From NCBI GenBank assembly GCA_944393165.1, contig CALXZF010000037.1, forward strand, positions 1 to 19,000: a stretch of 19,000 bases of DNA. The letters are read 5' to 3'. The notes below the pieces were generated by a model that was not told where the DNA came from, made no database searches, and saw only the letters and a program-made list of their open reading frames with translations. Both the position numbers and the translations under genes were made by a program. The DNA is from an uncultured Clostridia bacterium. Its GTDB lineage: Bacteria > Bacillota_A > Clostridia > TANB77 > CAG-508. Shown here piece after piece: positions 1-6,512 of this stretch. Each line of letters begins with the position of its first letter. The first letter of the stretch is position 1.

Positions 1-1
1 T

Positions 2-1261
2 TCTAAAGACAGAATGCCTTTAATTATAAGAGGAGCTAGACAAGTTGGAAAAACATGGATTATGAAGGAATTCGGGAAAAATAATTATAAAAAAGTTGCA
101 TATGTCAATTTTGATGGAAATAATAGAATGGCTAGACTATTTGAAGGAGATTTTGATATTGATCGAATTATACAAGGCCTAAAAATAGAAACACAAATTG
201 ATATTAATGCACAAGATACATTATTAATTTTTGATGAAATTCAAGAAGTGCCTAAAGCATTAACCTCACTTAAGTACTTTTGTGAAAATGCAAGACAATT
301 TCACATACTAGCAGCAGGTTCACTTTTAGGTGTTGCTTTACATGAAGGAACTTCATTTCCTGTTGGAAAAGTAGATTTCATTGATTTATATCCATTAAAT
401 TTTCAGGAATTTTTACTCGCAATAGGAGAAGAAAAATTAGTAACTATATTAAATGAAAAAGATTGGGATTTAATAAATATTTTTAGAGATAAATTTATTT
501 CATATTTAAGAGAATATTATTTCATCGGTGGTATGCCCGCAGCAGTAAATAAATATATTGAAACTAAAGATTATAAGCAAGTTAGAAGCATACAATTAAA
601 GTTATTACAAGCATATGAAGAAGACTTTTCAAAACATGCACCAAACGAAATTGTTCCTAGACTAAAAATGTTGTGGAATAGTATCCCAGCTCAACTAGCA
701 AAAGAAAATAAGAAATTTATATATGGTCTGATTAAAGAAGGGGCAAGAGCAAAAGAATATGAATTAGCTTTATCATGGCTAATTGATTGTGGTTTAATAT
801 ATAAAGTTGACAGAGTAACTAAACCTAATATTCCATTAATAGCTTATCAAGATACAAGTGCATTTAAACTTTACATTCTTGATGTTGGAATTTTAGGCGC
901 TATAACAAGATTAGATGAAAAAATATTACTTGAAGGTAATGAAATTTTTACTGAATTTAAAGGTTCTTTTACTGAACAATTTGTTTTAACAGAATTAAAA
1001 TCAAACAAAGATATTCCAATATTTTATTGGAGTGCAGAAAGAGCCACTGCAGAAATTGATTTTTTAATACAATTAGGTAGTAATGTGATTCCTATAGAAG
1101 TAAAAGCATCGGAAAATCTACAAGCAAAAAGTTTAAAAACATTTATTGAAAAATATAAAACAACAAAAAATGTTAGAACATCAATGTCTAATTATAGGGA
1201 AGAAGAAAAACTTATTAATATACCATTGTATACTATAGGAAATATTGAAAAATTAATATAG
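2..1261 (+). CDS. AAA ATPase with DUF4143 domain (5' end outside window)
   Basis: This is a P-loop ATPase of the archaeal-type AAA/DUF4143 group; the cellular role of this family is poorly known, and some members travel with mobile or accessory DNA. The Walker A motif GARQVGKT lies 7-14 residues after the first visible ATG (position 14), and a Walker B-like LLIFDEIQ sits about 60 residues later. The C-terminal part carries AEIDFLIQ followed by IPIEVKAS, the pattern of a PD-(D/E)XK-like fold seen at the end of DUF4143 proteins. The reading frame is open to the window edge (SKDR before the ATG), and family members usually have about 15-25 residues before the P-loop, so the true start is probably upstream. 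The stop codon TAG at 1259-1261 abuts the remains of a peroxiredoxin gene, which suggests that this ATPase gene arrived by insertion or rearrangement. Family assignment is firm; function is not. Confidence 0.88.
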   Translation, partial: SKDRMPLIIRGARQVGKTWIMKEFGKNNYKKVAYVNFDGNNRMARLFEGDFDIDRIIQGLKIETQIDINAQDTLLIFDEIQEVPKALTSLKYFCENARQFHILAAGSLLGVALHEGTSFPVGKVDFIDLYPLNFQEFLLAIGEEKLVTILNEKDWDLINIFRDKFISYLREYYFIGGMPAAVNKYIETKDYKQVRSIQLKLLQAYEEDFSKHAPNEIVPRLKMLWNSIPAQLAKENKKFIYGLIKEGARAKEYELALSWLIDCGLIYKVDRVTKPNIPLIAYQDTSAFKLYILDVGILGAITRLDEKILLEGNEIFTEFKGSFTEQFVLTELKSNKDIPIFYWSAERATAEIDFLIQLGSNVIPIEVKASENLQAKSLKTFIEKYKTTKNVRTSMSNYREEEKLINIPLYTIGNIEKLI

Positions 1262-1830
1262 CTATCCCCACATTTAGAGATTTTACCCCCGTATGCACAA
1301 CAGAAATGATTTCATTTGCAAGAGCAAATACATACTTCGAGAATTTAAATGCATGCTTAATTGGGTTAAGTGTAGATTCAAATGCTTCACATTTGGCGTG
1401 GGTTTATGATATTTATCGTAGAACTGGAATAAAAATTCCATTTCCAATAATAGCTGATAGAAATGGAGAAATTGCCAGAAAATATGGCATGATTTCAAAT
1501 GATGTAAGCAACACAGAAACAGTTAGATGCGTATATATTATTGACGATAATGGAATAATAAGATTAATTCTTACTTATCCAATGAATGTTGGAAGATCTA
1601 TTCCTGAAATATTAAGAGCTTTACAAGCATTACAAATGGCAGATAGTAATAATGCTGCAATGCCTGCAAACTGGGTTCCATGTGAACCTATCATAATGCC
1701 AGCTCCACAAACATTTGAAGCTCTATTAGAAAGAAGCAATGAAATAAATCAAAATAGAAATGGTATTACATGGTATCTTGGGTTTAAACAGCCAATGAAC
1801 TGTAATTGCATAGAAGAAAATAATTCTTAA
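1262..1830 (+). pseudogene. Peroxiredoxin (Prx6/AhpC-TSA type), N-terminal half missing
   Basis: Peroxiredoxins reduce peroxides in the cytoplasm with a peroxidatic cysteine in a P-V-C-T-T-E motif. That motif is present here as DFTPVCTTEM (cysteine codon 1294-1296), followed by typical family blocks: LIGLSVDSNASHLAW, FPIIADRNGEIARKYGM, a YIIDDNGIIR strand, and the late ANWVPCEPIIMPAPQTF segment. About 45 N-terminal residues, including the first beta strands and the usual segment before the motif, are missing. The frame starts only after a stop at 1246-1248 inside the preceding ATPase gene. The first ATG, at 1306, lies after the catalytic cysteine and has no Shine-Dalgarno sequence. Recognisable homology begins near 1279. 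The gene is therefore probably dead, interrupted by whatever placed the ATPase gene in front of it. A second C-terminal cluster, CNC, ends the protein. Confidence 0.8.
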
Positions 1831-1842
1831 AACAATTAAATT

Positions 1843-1871
1843 TTGAAAAAAATAATAAATTTGATTAAAAT
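1843..1871 (+). promoter_or_regulatory. Vegetative-type promoter for the DUF1540 gene
   Basis: TTGAAA at 1843-1848 and TAAAAT at 1866-1871 are separated by exactly 17 bases, five of six matches to each sigma-A hexamer. The start of transcription would fall near 1878, about 37 bases before the gene's ATG. The -10 box overlaps the left arm of the inverted repeat at 1867-1911. Confidence 0.6.
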
Positions 1872-1911
1872 AGCCATACTATTATTATTAAATAATAAAG
1901 GAGGCTATTTT
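1867..1911 (+). promoter_or_regulatory. Nested inverted repeat enclosing the ribosome site
   Basis: AAAATAGCC (1867-1875) is perfectly complementary to GGCTATTTT (1903-1911). Inside it, TTATTATT (1882-1889) pairs with AATAATAA (1891-1898). The remaining AGGA (1899-1902) of the Shine-Dalgarno AAAGGAGG lies in the internal loop, and its last GG lies in the outer stem. If the whole region is transcribed, this hairpin would mask the ribosome site. If the promoter at 1843-1871 is used, the left arm is not transcribed and the repeat acts, if at all, as DNA. Confidence 0.5.
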
Positions 1912-1914
1912 ATT

Positions 1915-2085
1915 ATGGAAAAAAATCAAAAAATTAATTGTACAGTTACTAGCTGTAAATACAATGATGATTCTTGTCAAGAATGCAAATTAGAACAAAT
2001 TATTGTTACACCTATTATAGGATGTAATACTAAACAATCAGATGAGTCAATGTGTAGTAGTTATAGAAATGGAAATAACACATAA
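1915..2085 (+). CDS. DUF1540 domain small cysteine-rich protein
   Basis: This encodes a 56-residue protein with cysteines at positions 9, 14, 21, 24, 37 and 47. The pattern I-x-C-x4-C-K-Y-N near the start and S-M-C-x-S-Y near the end matches DUF1540, a small domain common in Clostridia and thought to bind metal; its biological role is unknown. The ATG at 1915 is chosen because AAAGGAGG lies at 1897-1904. An upstream TTG start would add an implausible hydrophobic, low-complexity stretch formed by the leader. It lies after the broken peroxiredoxin, is apparently transcribed from its own promoter, and has no partner close behind it in an operon. Confidence 0.8.
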   Translation: MEKNQKINCTVTSCKYNDDSCQECKLEQIIVTPIIGCNTKQSDESMCSSYRNGNNT

Positions 2086-2129
2086 GACAAAAAAATATAT
2101 TTCTCTAAGCTATTTTTTCCTAATACTAC

Positions 2130-2158
2130 TTGTATTAGATAACAATATGGTATATAAT
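2130..2158 (+). promoter_or_regulatory. Promoter for the beta-CASP hydrolase
   Basis: TTGTAT (2130-2135) and a perfect TATAAT (2153-2158) are spaced by 17 bases. Transcription would start near 2165, leaving a leader of about 55 bases. A 7-bp inverted repeat (CTAATAC/GTATTAG, 2120s-2130s) overlaps the -35 box. Confidence 0.6.
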
Positions 2159-2220
2159 GTGAAACATGGAGAGAATTTGTGGCTCCATAAAAATAAATAA
2201 TTTTAAGGAGGAACAAGTTT

Positions 2221-3636
2221 ATGAGACGGAAAGACCCTTTTCATGTAGACATAATGGCTTTGAATCCAGAAGTAACTGGTTCGTGCTATTTAATGGCTGT
2301 GAAATTTCCAGACAAAACGGCCACAAATTTTATTGTGGACTGCGGATTATTTCAGGAAGAAGAATATAGGGAATATAATTTGGATTTCCCATTTTCTTGC
2401 GAAAATGTAGCTTTTGAATTGGTTACACATAATCATATTGACCATACAGGACGGTTACCACTTCTTTGCAAGAAGGGATTTAGTGGTAATATCTATTCTA
2501 CAAAAGCGACTAAAATTTTGTTGCCATATGCTTTATTTGATTCTCAAAAAATTTTAAAAAAAGAGGCTAAACGCAACAAAACTAAGCAGTTGTTTTCAAG
2601 CGATGATGTTTTAACTGTATGCAACAAAACCATTGATTGTAAGTATGGTATACCATTTTCGCCTGCAAATCATATTCAAGTAACTTTTTATGGGAATGGA
2701 CATATTCCTGGAGCAGCAATGATTTCAGCTCGAATTAGCTATCCTGGATTTGAAAATATCAATTTGTTTTTTACTGGTGATTTTAAAACTAGTAATAGAT
2801 TTTTTGATGTGGGACAAATACCTGATTTTGTATTTGAACAACCGACTATAGTTATTTCAGAATCAACATATGGATATGAGGATTCGTCAGAGACAAAAAA
2901 AGTTTTCAAAGACAACATAAGCCTTGCAAATTCTCAAGGAAAGAATATTATTGTTCCAGCATATGCTCTTGGAAGAACTCAAGAGGTATTATATGATATT
3001 AAATGTTGCCAAGATGAAAATCGCATTAATCCTATGACTCAAATATGGCTTGACGGTAAATTATCCATTAGTTACAATGAAGCATACCTTCATCAAGATT
3101 TGGGAATAAGGGAAGATATGAAAGATTTTCTTCCTAGGAACTTTAATTATGTGGACAAAACTGTTCGCTCAAGTATTTTAGAAAGCGAAGTTCAGAAAAT
3201 CATTGTGACTTCTTCTGGTTCTGGTTCATTTGGACCTGCACAAATGTATATACCTTATTATATTAGCAATCCAAATGCTTTAATTCATTTTACCGGCTAC
3301 ACTCCAGAGGGAAGCTTGGGTAGAAGATTACAAGATACAGAATATGGTGATTCTGTCACAGTGCACGGAATTCTAAAGCAAAAATTTGCTGATGTATTGT
3401 ATACAAAAGAGTATTCTGCACATGCAAAGGCAGATGAAATAATTAGTTTTTTAAGCAAATTTCAGGATTTAAAGTTATTAGTGTTTAATCATGGTGCCTA
3501 TTATGCAAAGGACTTAATTGCACAAAGAGCAATGGAAGAGATTAGGCCAAAAGAGGTAGCGCTTCTGGGAAGAGATTATGTCTTTAGAGTTAATCCATTT
3601 GGTTTAGCTAAATCGATTCCAACATCTTATAAATAA
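2221..3636 (+). CDS. MBL-fold beta-CASP family metallo-hydrolase (RNase-like)
   Basis: The protein has 471 residues with the metallo-beta-lactamase plus beta-CASP layout of RNA-processing nucleases (CPSF73/YSH1-like). Metal ligands are visible: H70-x-H72-x-D74-H75 in THNHIDHTGR, H161 in GNGHIPGA, D187 in FTGDF, and late histidines H401 (YSAHA) and H424 (FNHGA). SESTYG (E214) and the serine/glycine run SSGSGSFGPAQ belong to the beta-CASP part. The expected activity is Zn-dependent cytoplasmic endo- or exoribonuclease, but the substrate cannot be read from sequence. Start: AAGGAGG seven bases or so upstream of ATG 2221. The gene uses CGG, CGC and CGA arginine codons (for example near 2224, 2452, 2571, 2731 and 3020), whereas neighbours use almost only AGA, which hints at horizontal origin. 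It has its own promoter and terminator. Confidence 0.88.
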   Translation: MRRKDPFHVDIMALNPEVTGSCYLMAVKFPDKTATNFIVDCGLFQEEEYREYNLDFPFSCENVAFELVTHNHIDHTGRLPLLCKKGFSGNIYSTKATKILLPYALFDSQKILKKEAKRNKTKQLFSSDDVLTVCNKTIDCKYGIPFSPANHIQVTFYGNGHIPGAAMISARISYPGFENINLFFTGDFKTSNRFFDVGQIPDFVFEQPTIVISESTYGYEDSSETKKVFKDNISLANSQGKNIIVPAYALGRTQEVLYDIKCCQDENRINPMTQIWLDGKLSISYNEAYLHQDLGIREDMKDFLPRNFNYVDKTVRSSILESEVQKIIVTSSGSGSFGPAQMYIPYYISNPNALIHFTGYTPEGSLGRRLQDTEYGDSVTVHGILKQKFADVLYTKEYSAHAKADEIISFLSKFQDLKLLVFNHGAYYAKDLIAQRAMEEIRPKEVALLGRDYVFRVNPFGLAKSIPTSYK

Positions 3637-3644
3637 TCTTCATT

Positions 3645-3675
3645 CTCGTCTCAATTTGAGACGAGTAATTTTTTC
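3645..3675 (+). terminator. Rho-independent terminator after the beta-CASP gene
   Basis: A perfect 9-bp stem, CTCGTCTCA (3645-3653) with TGAGACGAG (3657-3665), closes a 3-base loop and is followed by TAATTTTTTC. It lies 9 bases after the stop codon. Confidence 0.85.
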
Positions 3676-3704
3676 TTGATTATTTCATAAACTTGATATA
3701 TAAT
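3676..3704 (+). promoter_or_regulatory. Promoter of fba
   Basis: TTGATT (3676-3681) and perfect TATAAT (3699-3704) are 17 bases apart, directly after the preceding terminator. The leader to ATG 3736 is about 25 bases and carries AAGGAGG. Confidence 0.7.
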
Positions 3705-3735
3705 GACGGTATTAAATATAAAGGAGGAAATTTTT

Positions 3736-4665
3736 ATGCCATTAGTAACGACAAAAGATATGTTTGAAAAATCTATGAAAGAAAAATTTGCCATAGGAGC
3801 ATTTAATGTAAACAATATGGAGATTATACAAGGAATTGTTGATGCTGCTGCATCTCAAAATTCTCCAGTAATTTTACAGGCTTCTTCAAGTGCAATTAAA
3901 TATGCAAGAATAGGATATTTAAGAAAAATGGTTGAAGCAGCATTGGAAGAATATGATATTCCATTAGCACTACACTTAGACCATGGTCCAGACTTTGAAA
4001 CATGCAAAATGTGTATTGATAATGGATTTTCATCTGTTATGATTGATGGTTCTAAATATGATTTTGAAGAAAATGTAGCTTTGACTAAAAAAGTGGTAGA
4101 TTATGCTCATTCAAAAGGTGTAGTTGTTGAAGCAGAACTAGGAAAATTAGCAGGAATAGAAGACGATGTTAATGTTTCTGCAGATGATGCTATGTATACA
4201 GATCCAGATCAAGCTAAAGAATTTGTAGAGAGAACTGGATGTGATTCATTGGCTATAGCAATAGGAACTAGTCATGGAGCATACAAATTTAAAGGTGAAG
4301 CAAAATTAAGATTTGATATATTAAAACAAGTAAAAGAAAAAATACCAAATACTCCAATAGTGTTACATGGGGCTTCTACAGTAATTCCAGAGCTTGTAGA
4401 AATGTGTAATAAATATGGGGGAGATATACCTGGAGCAAAAGGTGTACCAGATGAAATATTACATGAAGCAAGTTTATCTGGAGTATCTAAAATAAATGTT
4501 GATACAGATTTAAGATTAGCAATGACAGCAGCAATAAGAAAGGTGTTTAGTGAAGAACCTTCAAAATTCGACCCAAGAGCTTATTTAAAACCTGCAAGAG
4601 AATTAATAAAAGAAACTGTAGAACATAAAATAAGAGATGTATTTGGATCTAGTAACAAGGCTTAA
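3736..4665 (+). CDS. fba: Class II fructose-1,6-bisphosphate aldolase
   Basis: This zinc enzyme interconverts fructose-1,6-bisphosphate with dihydroxyacetone phosphate and glyceraldehyde-3-phosphate in cytoplasmic glycolysis. The 309-residue length fits the family. Diagnostic motifs are LHLDHGPDFE (D82 catalytic, H83 zinc ligand), EAELGKLAG (E134), GTSHGAYK (H180 zinc ligand), LHGAS (H211 zinc ligand) and KINVDTDLR near residue 255. A longer reading frame begins at 3703, but that ATG lies inside the -10 box and has no ribosome site. ATG 3736 follows AAGGAGG by 8 bases and gives the normal MPLVTTKDMF beginning. Codon use is highly biased (arginine almost always AGA), as expected for a highly expressed gene. 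It is transcribed alone or with smpB; no clear terminator separates them. Confidence 0.96.
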   Translation: MPLVTTKDMFEKSMKEKFAIGAFNVNNMEIIQGIVDAAASQNSPVILQASSSAIKYARIGYLRKMVEAALEEYDIPLALHLDHGPDFETCKMCIDNGFSSVMIDGSKYDFEENVALTKKVVDYAHSKGVVVEAELGKLAGIEDDVNVSADDAMYTDPDQAKEFVERTGCDSLAIAIGTSHGAYKFKGEAKLRFDILKQVKEKIPNTPIVLHGASTVIPELVEMCNKYGGDIPGAKGVPDEILHEASLSGVSKINVDTDLRLAMTAAIRKVFSEEPSKFDPRAYLKPARELIKETVEHKIRDVFGSSNKA

Positions 4666-4685
4666 AATATATGGGTGGTTTTAAC

Positions 4686-4737
4686 CTCTAACAAGTTATC
4701 TTAAGTTACTAGATAATAAATTAAATTTTTGTTAGAG
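4686..4737 (+). repeat. Nested inverted repeat in fba-smpB gap
   Basis: CTCTAACAA (4686-4694) is perfectly complementary to TTGTTAGAG (4729-4737). Immediately inside, GTTATCT (4695-4701) can pair with AGATAAT (4711-4717), with one G-U pair. No T-run follows, so it does not look like a standard terminator. It may be a folded smpB leader or an RNA-processing site; function is unknown. Confidence 0.45.
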
Positions 4738-4765
4738 CGTAAAGTTAGCTCGAATGGAGGCTAGA

Positions 4766-5227
4766 ATGGCAAAGAAGATAATTGCAACAAATCCAACAGC
4801 AAAGCATAATTATACAATAGAAGATACATATGAAACCGGAATTGTGTTAACAGGCACAGAAATTAAATCAATAAGAAACGGAAAAGTGAATTTAAAAGAT
4901 AGTTATGCTAACATTAAAAATGGAGAAGTTTTTATTTATGGATTACATATTAGTCCATATGAACATGGAAATATATATAATAAAGACCCTCTCAGAACAA
5001 GAAAACTATTGCTTAATCGTAGGGAAATTAATAAATTAACCGGACTCATTAAGCAAAAAGGATTAACACTTGTTCCTATTTCTCTTTATTTTAATGGTAA
5101 CTTTTTAAAAATTGAACTTGGAGTTGGAAAAGGCAAAAAACTATATGATAAAAGACAAGACATTGCAAAAAAAGATGCAGAACTGAGAATGAGAAAAGCA
5201 ATGAGAGGAAAAGAAAAAATCAATTAA
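4766..5227 (+). CDS. smpB: SsrA-binding protein SmpB
   Basis: SmpB binds tmRNA and brings it to stalled ribosomes for trans-translation. The 153-residue protein starts [20 protein letters not shown] and shows the family's blocks in order: [16 protein letters not shown], the [15 protein letters not shown] segment, [33 protein letters not shown], and the basic C-terminal tail [16 protein letters not shown] followed by RMRKAMRGK, which folds on the ribosome. Start 4766 is preferred over the in-frame ATG at 4754, because GGAGG (4756-4760) precedes 4766 by five bases while 4754 has no ribosome site. The tmRNA gene itself is not in the window. The upstream leader contains a nested inverted repeat, and a strong bidirectional terminator lies about 80 bases downstream. 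Confidence 0.96.
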   Translation: MAKKIIATNPTAKHNYTIEDTYETGIVLTGTEIKSIRNGKVNLKDSYANIKNGEVFIYGLHISPYEHGNIYNKDPLRTRKLLLNRREINKLTGLIKQKGLTLVPISLYFNGNFLKIELGVGKGKKLYDKRQDIAKKDAELRMRKAMRGKEKIN

Positions 5228-5309
5228 ATAATGGTCAAATACAAACTATTCTATAAAATAGGAAATAAGAAAAGTGTATAGGCAAAATATTCGATTTTTC
5301 CTATAAAAC

Positions 5310-5339
5310 AAAAAATTGGGGATTTATCCCCAATTTTTT
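5310..5339. terminator. Bidirectional rho-independent terminator
   Basis: A perfect 14-bp stem, AAAAAATTGGGGAT (5310-5323) with its complement (5326-5339), closes a tiny loop. It has a T-run on both strands, so it can end smpB on the plus strand and the small membrane-protein gene on the minus strand. Confidence 0.9.
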
Positions 5340-5369
5340 AGCTGTGTGCCTAAAAACGCACATTTTGTA

Positions 5370-5828
5370 TTATAGATCATCTGAATCAATATATAAGTCA
5401 TTTTTATTTCTTTGCTTCATATATGACCAAATTAAAATTCCTATTGCAACTATTGTAATAGCAACTATAATCCATGTCCAAGTATTTGAAGTCATTCCTG
5501 CAACTGTAACATCATCACTTGAAGTTCTTGTGGCAGTATATCCGTCATTTCTATTGTTGTTATCTGTGACTGCACCTGCCATTGTATTTCCTGCATTATC
5601 CATACCGTCTCTTACATCTGTCATTACATTTTGAGTTCCTTCTCCTACAGTATTTAAGGCGCTTTTAACACCATTAGAAACATTGTTTCCTACATTTTCT
5701 ATAACATTTTCTGTTCCTCCAACAAAATTTCTAATACCATTAACAACATTGTCCATTGCAAATACTGGAATGGCAATAGATATAAGTAATAGTGTGACAA
5801 TTGAAACCAACAAAAATCTTTTTTTCAT
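5370..5828 (-). CDS. Secreted, membrane-anchored protein with 11-residue repeats
   Basis: I do not recognise this 152-residue protein. It starts at 5828, where GAGGAGG precedes ATG by about seven bases; a longer upstream frame is leader sequence. Residues 1-24 form a signal peptide (MKKRFLLV, a hydrophobic core, then PVFAMD). Residues 27-92 split into six consecutive 11-residue units with recurring pattern x-V-x-N-G-I-x-N-V-x-N. This periodicity is like the amphipathic 11-mer helices of LEA proteins, apolipoproteins and synuclein. A serine/threonine-rich linker follows, then one membrane segment at about 117-137 (TWTWIIVAITIVAIGILIWS) and a short charged tail. The likely topology is type I: repeats outside the cell, tail inside. 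The next upstream gene on this strand has the same overall design but lacks the repeats. Confidence 0.8.
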   Translation of the reverse strand: MKKRFLLVSIVTLLLISIAIPVFAMDNVVNGIRNFVGGTENVIENVGNNVSNGVKSALNTVGEGTQNVMTDVRDGMDNAGNTMAGAVTDNNNRNDGYTATRTSSDDVTVAGMTSNTWTWIIVAITIVAIGILIWSYMKQRNKNDLYIDSDDL

Positions 5829-5908
5829 GATAAAAACCTCCTCGATAAATTTGTCAACTTTAAAAAGAGTTTCTATCTTTATTATTTCTAATTTAAAATA
5901 AAATATAC

Positions 5909-5936
5909 AAAAAAATATCACAAATTTTGTGATATT
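5909..5936 (-). terminator. Minus-strand terminator between the two small membrane genes
   Basis: Arms of 11 bases (AATATCACAAA and its complement, 5914-5936) surround a single central base. On the minus strand the hairpin is followed by a run of seven Ts. It lies about 30 bases after the stop of the 5966-6310 gene, so the two neighbouring minus-strand genes are probably separate transcripts. Confidence 0.7.
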
Positions 5937-5965
5937 AAAAAAATTTTTATTAATTAATATAAATA

Positions 5966-6310
5966 TTAATTTTTTAATCTAATTAAAATTGCTATGGCAA
6001 AAAGTATTAAAATTACACCAACTGCTATTACCATAATATTTAAAATATTTGAAAAACTCATGTTCTCTTGAGCAATACTGCTTACTCTAGAAGGTGCCGC
6101 AGTTCCACCAACATCGCCTGACTGCCCAGCTACATCTGTAACATTAGCATTTGTAGAATCATCTACAACTGAATTTGTGTCTACAGCATTTGCATCTATT
6201 CCATTATTATCATTTCCTAAATTCATATCAATATCTGTAGCCATTACTACAGTATTTACAAACAATAATGTGATTAATAATAAAACTATAACTTTTAAAA
6301 TTTTTGACAT
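5966..6310 (-). CDS. Small secreted protein with C-terminal membrane segment
   Basis: This 114-residue protein is not recognised. The start at 6310 is supported by GGAGGG seven bases upstream. Residues 1-24 (MSKILKVIVLLLITLLF and following, to VVMA) are a signal peptide. Residues about 25-80 are rich in Asp, Asn, Val, Thr and Gly, with little predicted structure. A single membrane segment (NIMVIAVGVILILFAIAILI) ends in a three- or four-residue basic tail, RLKN. There are no cysteines and no lipobox. The same signal peptide, polar linker and C-terminal anchor design occurs in the gene just downstream on this strand, so the two could be diverged relatives or partners; sequence identity is too low by eye to prove it. 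A surface-exposed structural or signalling role is only an inference. Confidence 0.72.
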   Translation of the reverse strand: MSKILKVIVLLLITLLFVNTVVMATDIDMNLGNDNNGIDANAVDTNSVVDDSTNANVTDVAGQSGDVGGTAAPSRVSSIAQENMSFSNILNIMVIAVGVILILFAIAILIRLKN

Positions 6311-6423
6311 TTATAATCCCTCCATACAATATAAATTGTTTTTTTCTATAAGTTCTTTATAATCATACACAAAAAACAAAAAAAAGTCTAGTATATTTAT
6401 AAAAAAATTTTTTTATGAAAGGG

Positions 6424-6452
6424 TTGTCAAAAATGCAGTATAATTATATAAT
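6424..6452 (+). promoter_or_regulatory. Promoter of the P-type ATPase gene
   Basis: TTGTCA (6424-6429) and perfect TATAAT (6447-6452) are 17 bases apart, giving five of six and six of six consensus matches. Transcription should begin near 6459, about 54 bases before the start codon. Confidence 0.75.
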
Positions 6453-6512
6453 ATACGGAGCCTTTAAAAATTGGACAAAAATTATAATTTATAATAAAAA
6501 GGAATGAAAACA

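Noticed and set aside
1283..1498. Minus-strand frame across the peroxiredoxin remnant
   Set aside because: It has low-complexity composition and no ribosome site, and it is antisense to recognisable peroxiredoxin sequence.
2121..2139. CTAATAC/GTATTAG inverted repeat as terminator of the DUF1540 gene
   Set aside because: No T-run follows on either strand; it overlaps the -35 box of the next gene and may at most be an operator.
3703..3735. Upstream ATG at 3703 as start of aldolase
   Set aside because: It overlaps the -10 box, has no ribosome site, and adds residues not found in the family.
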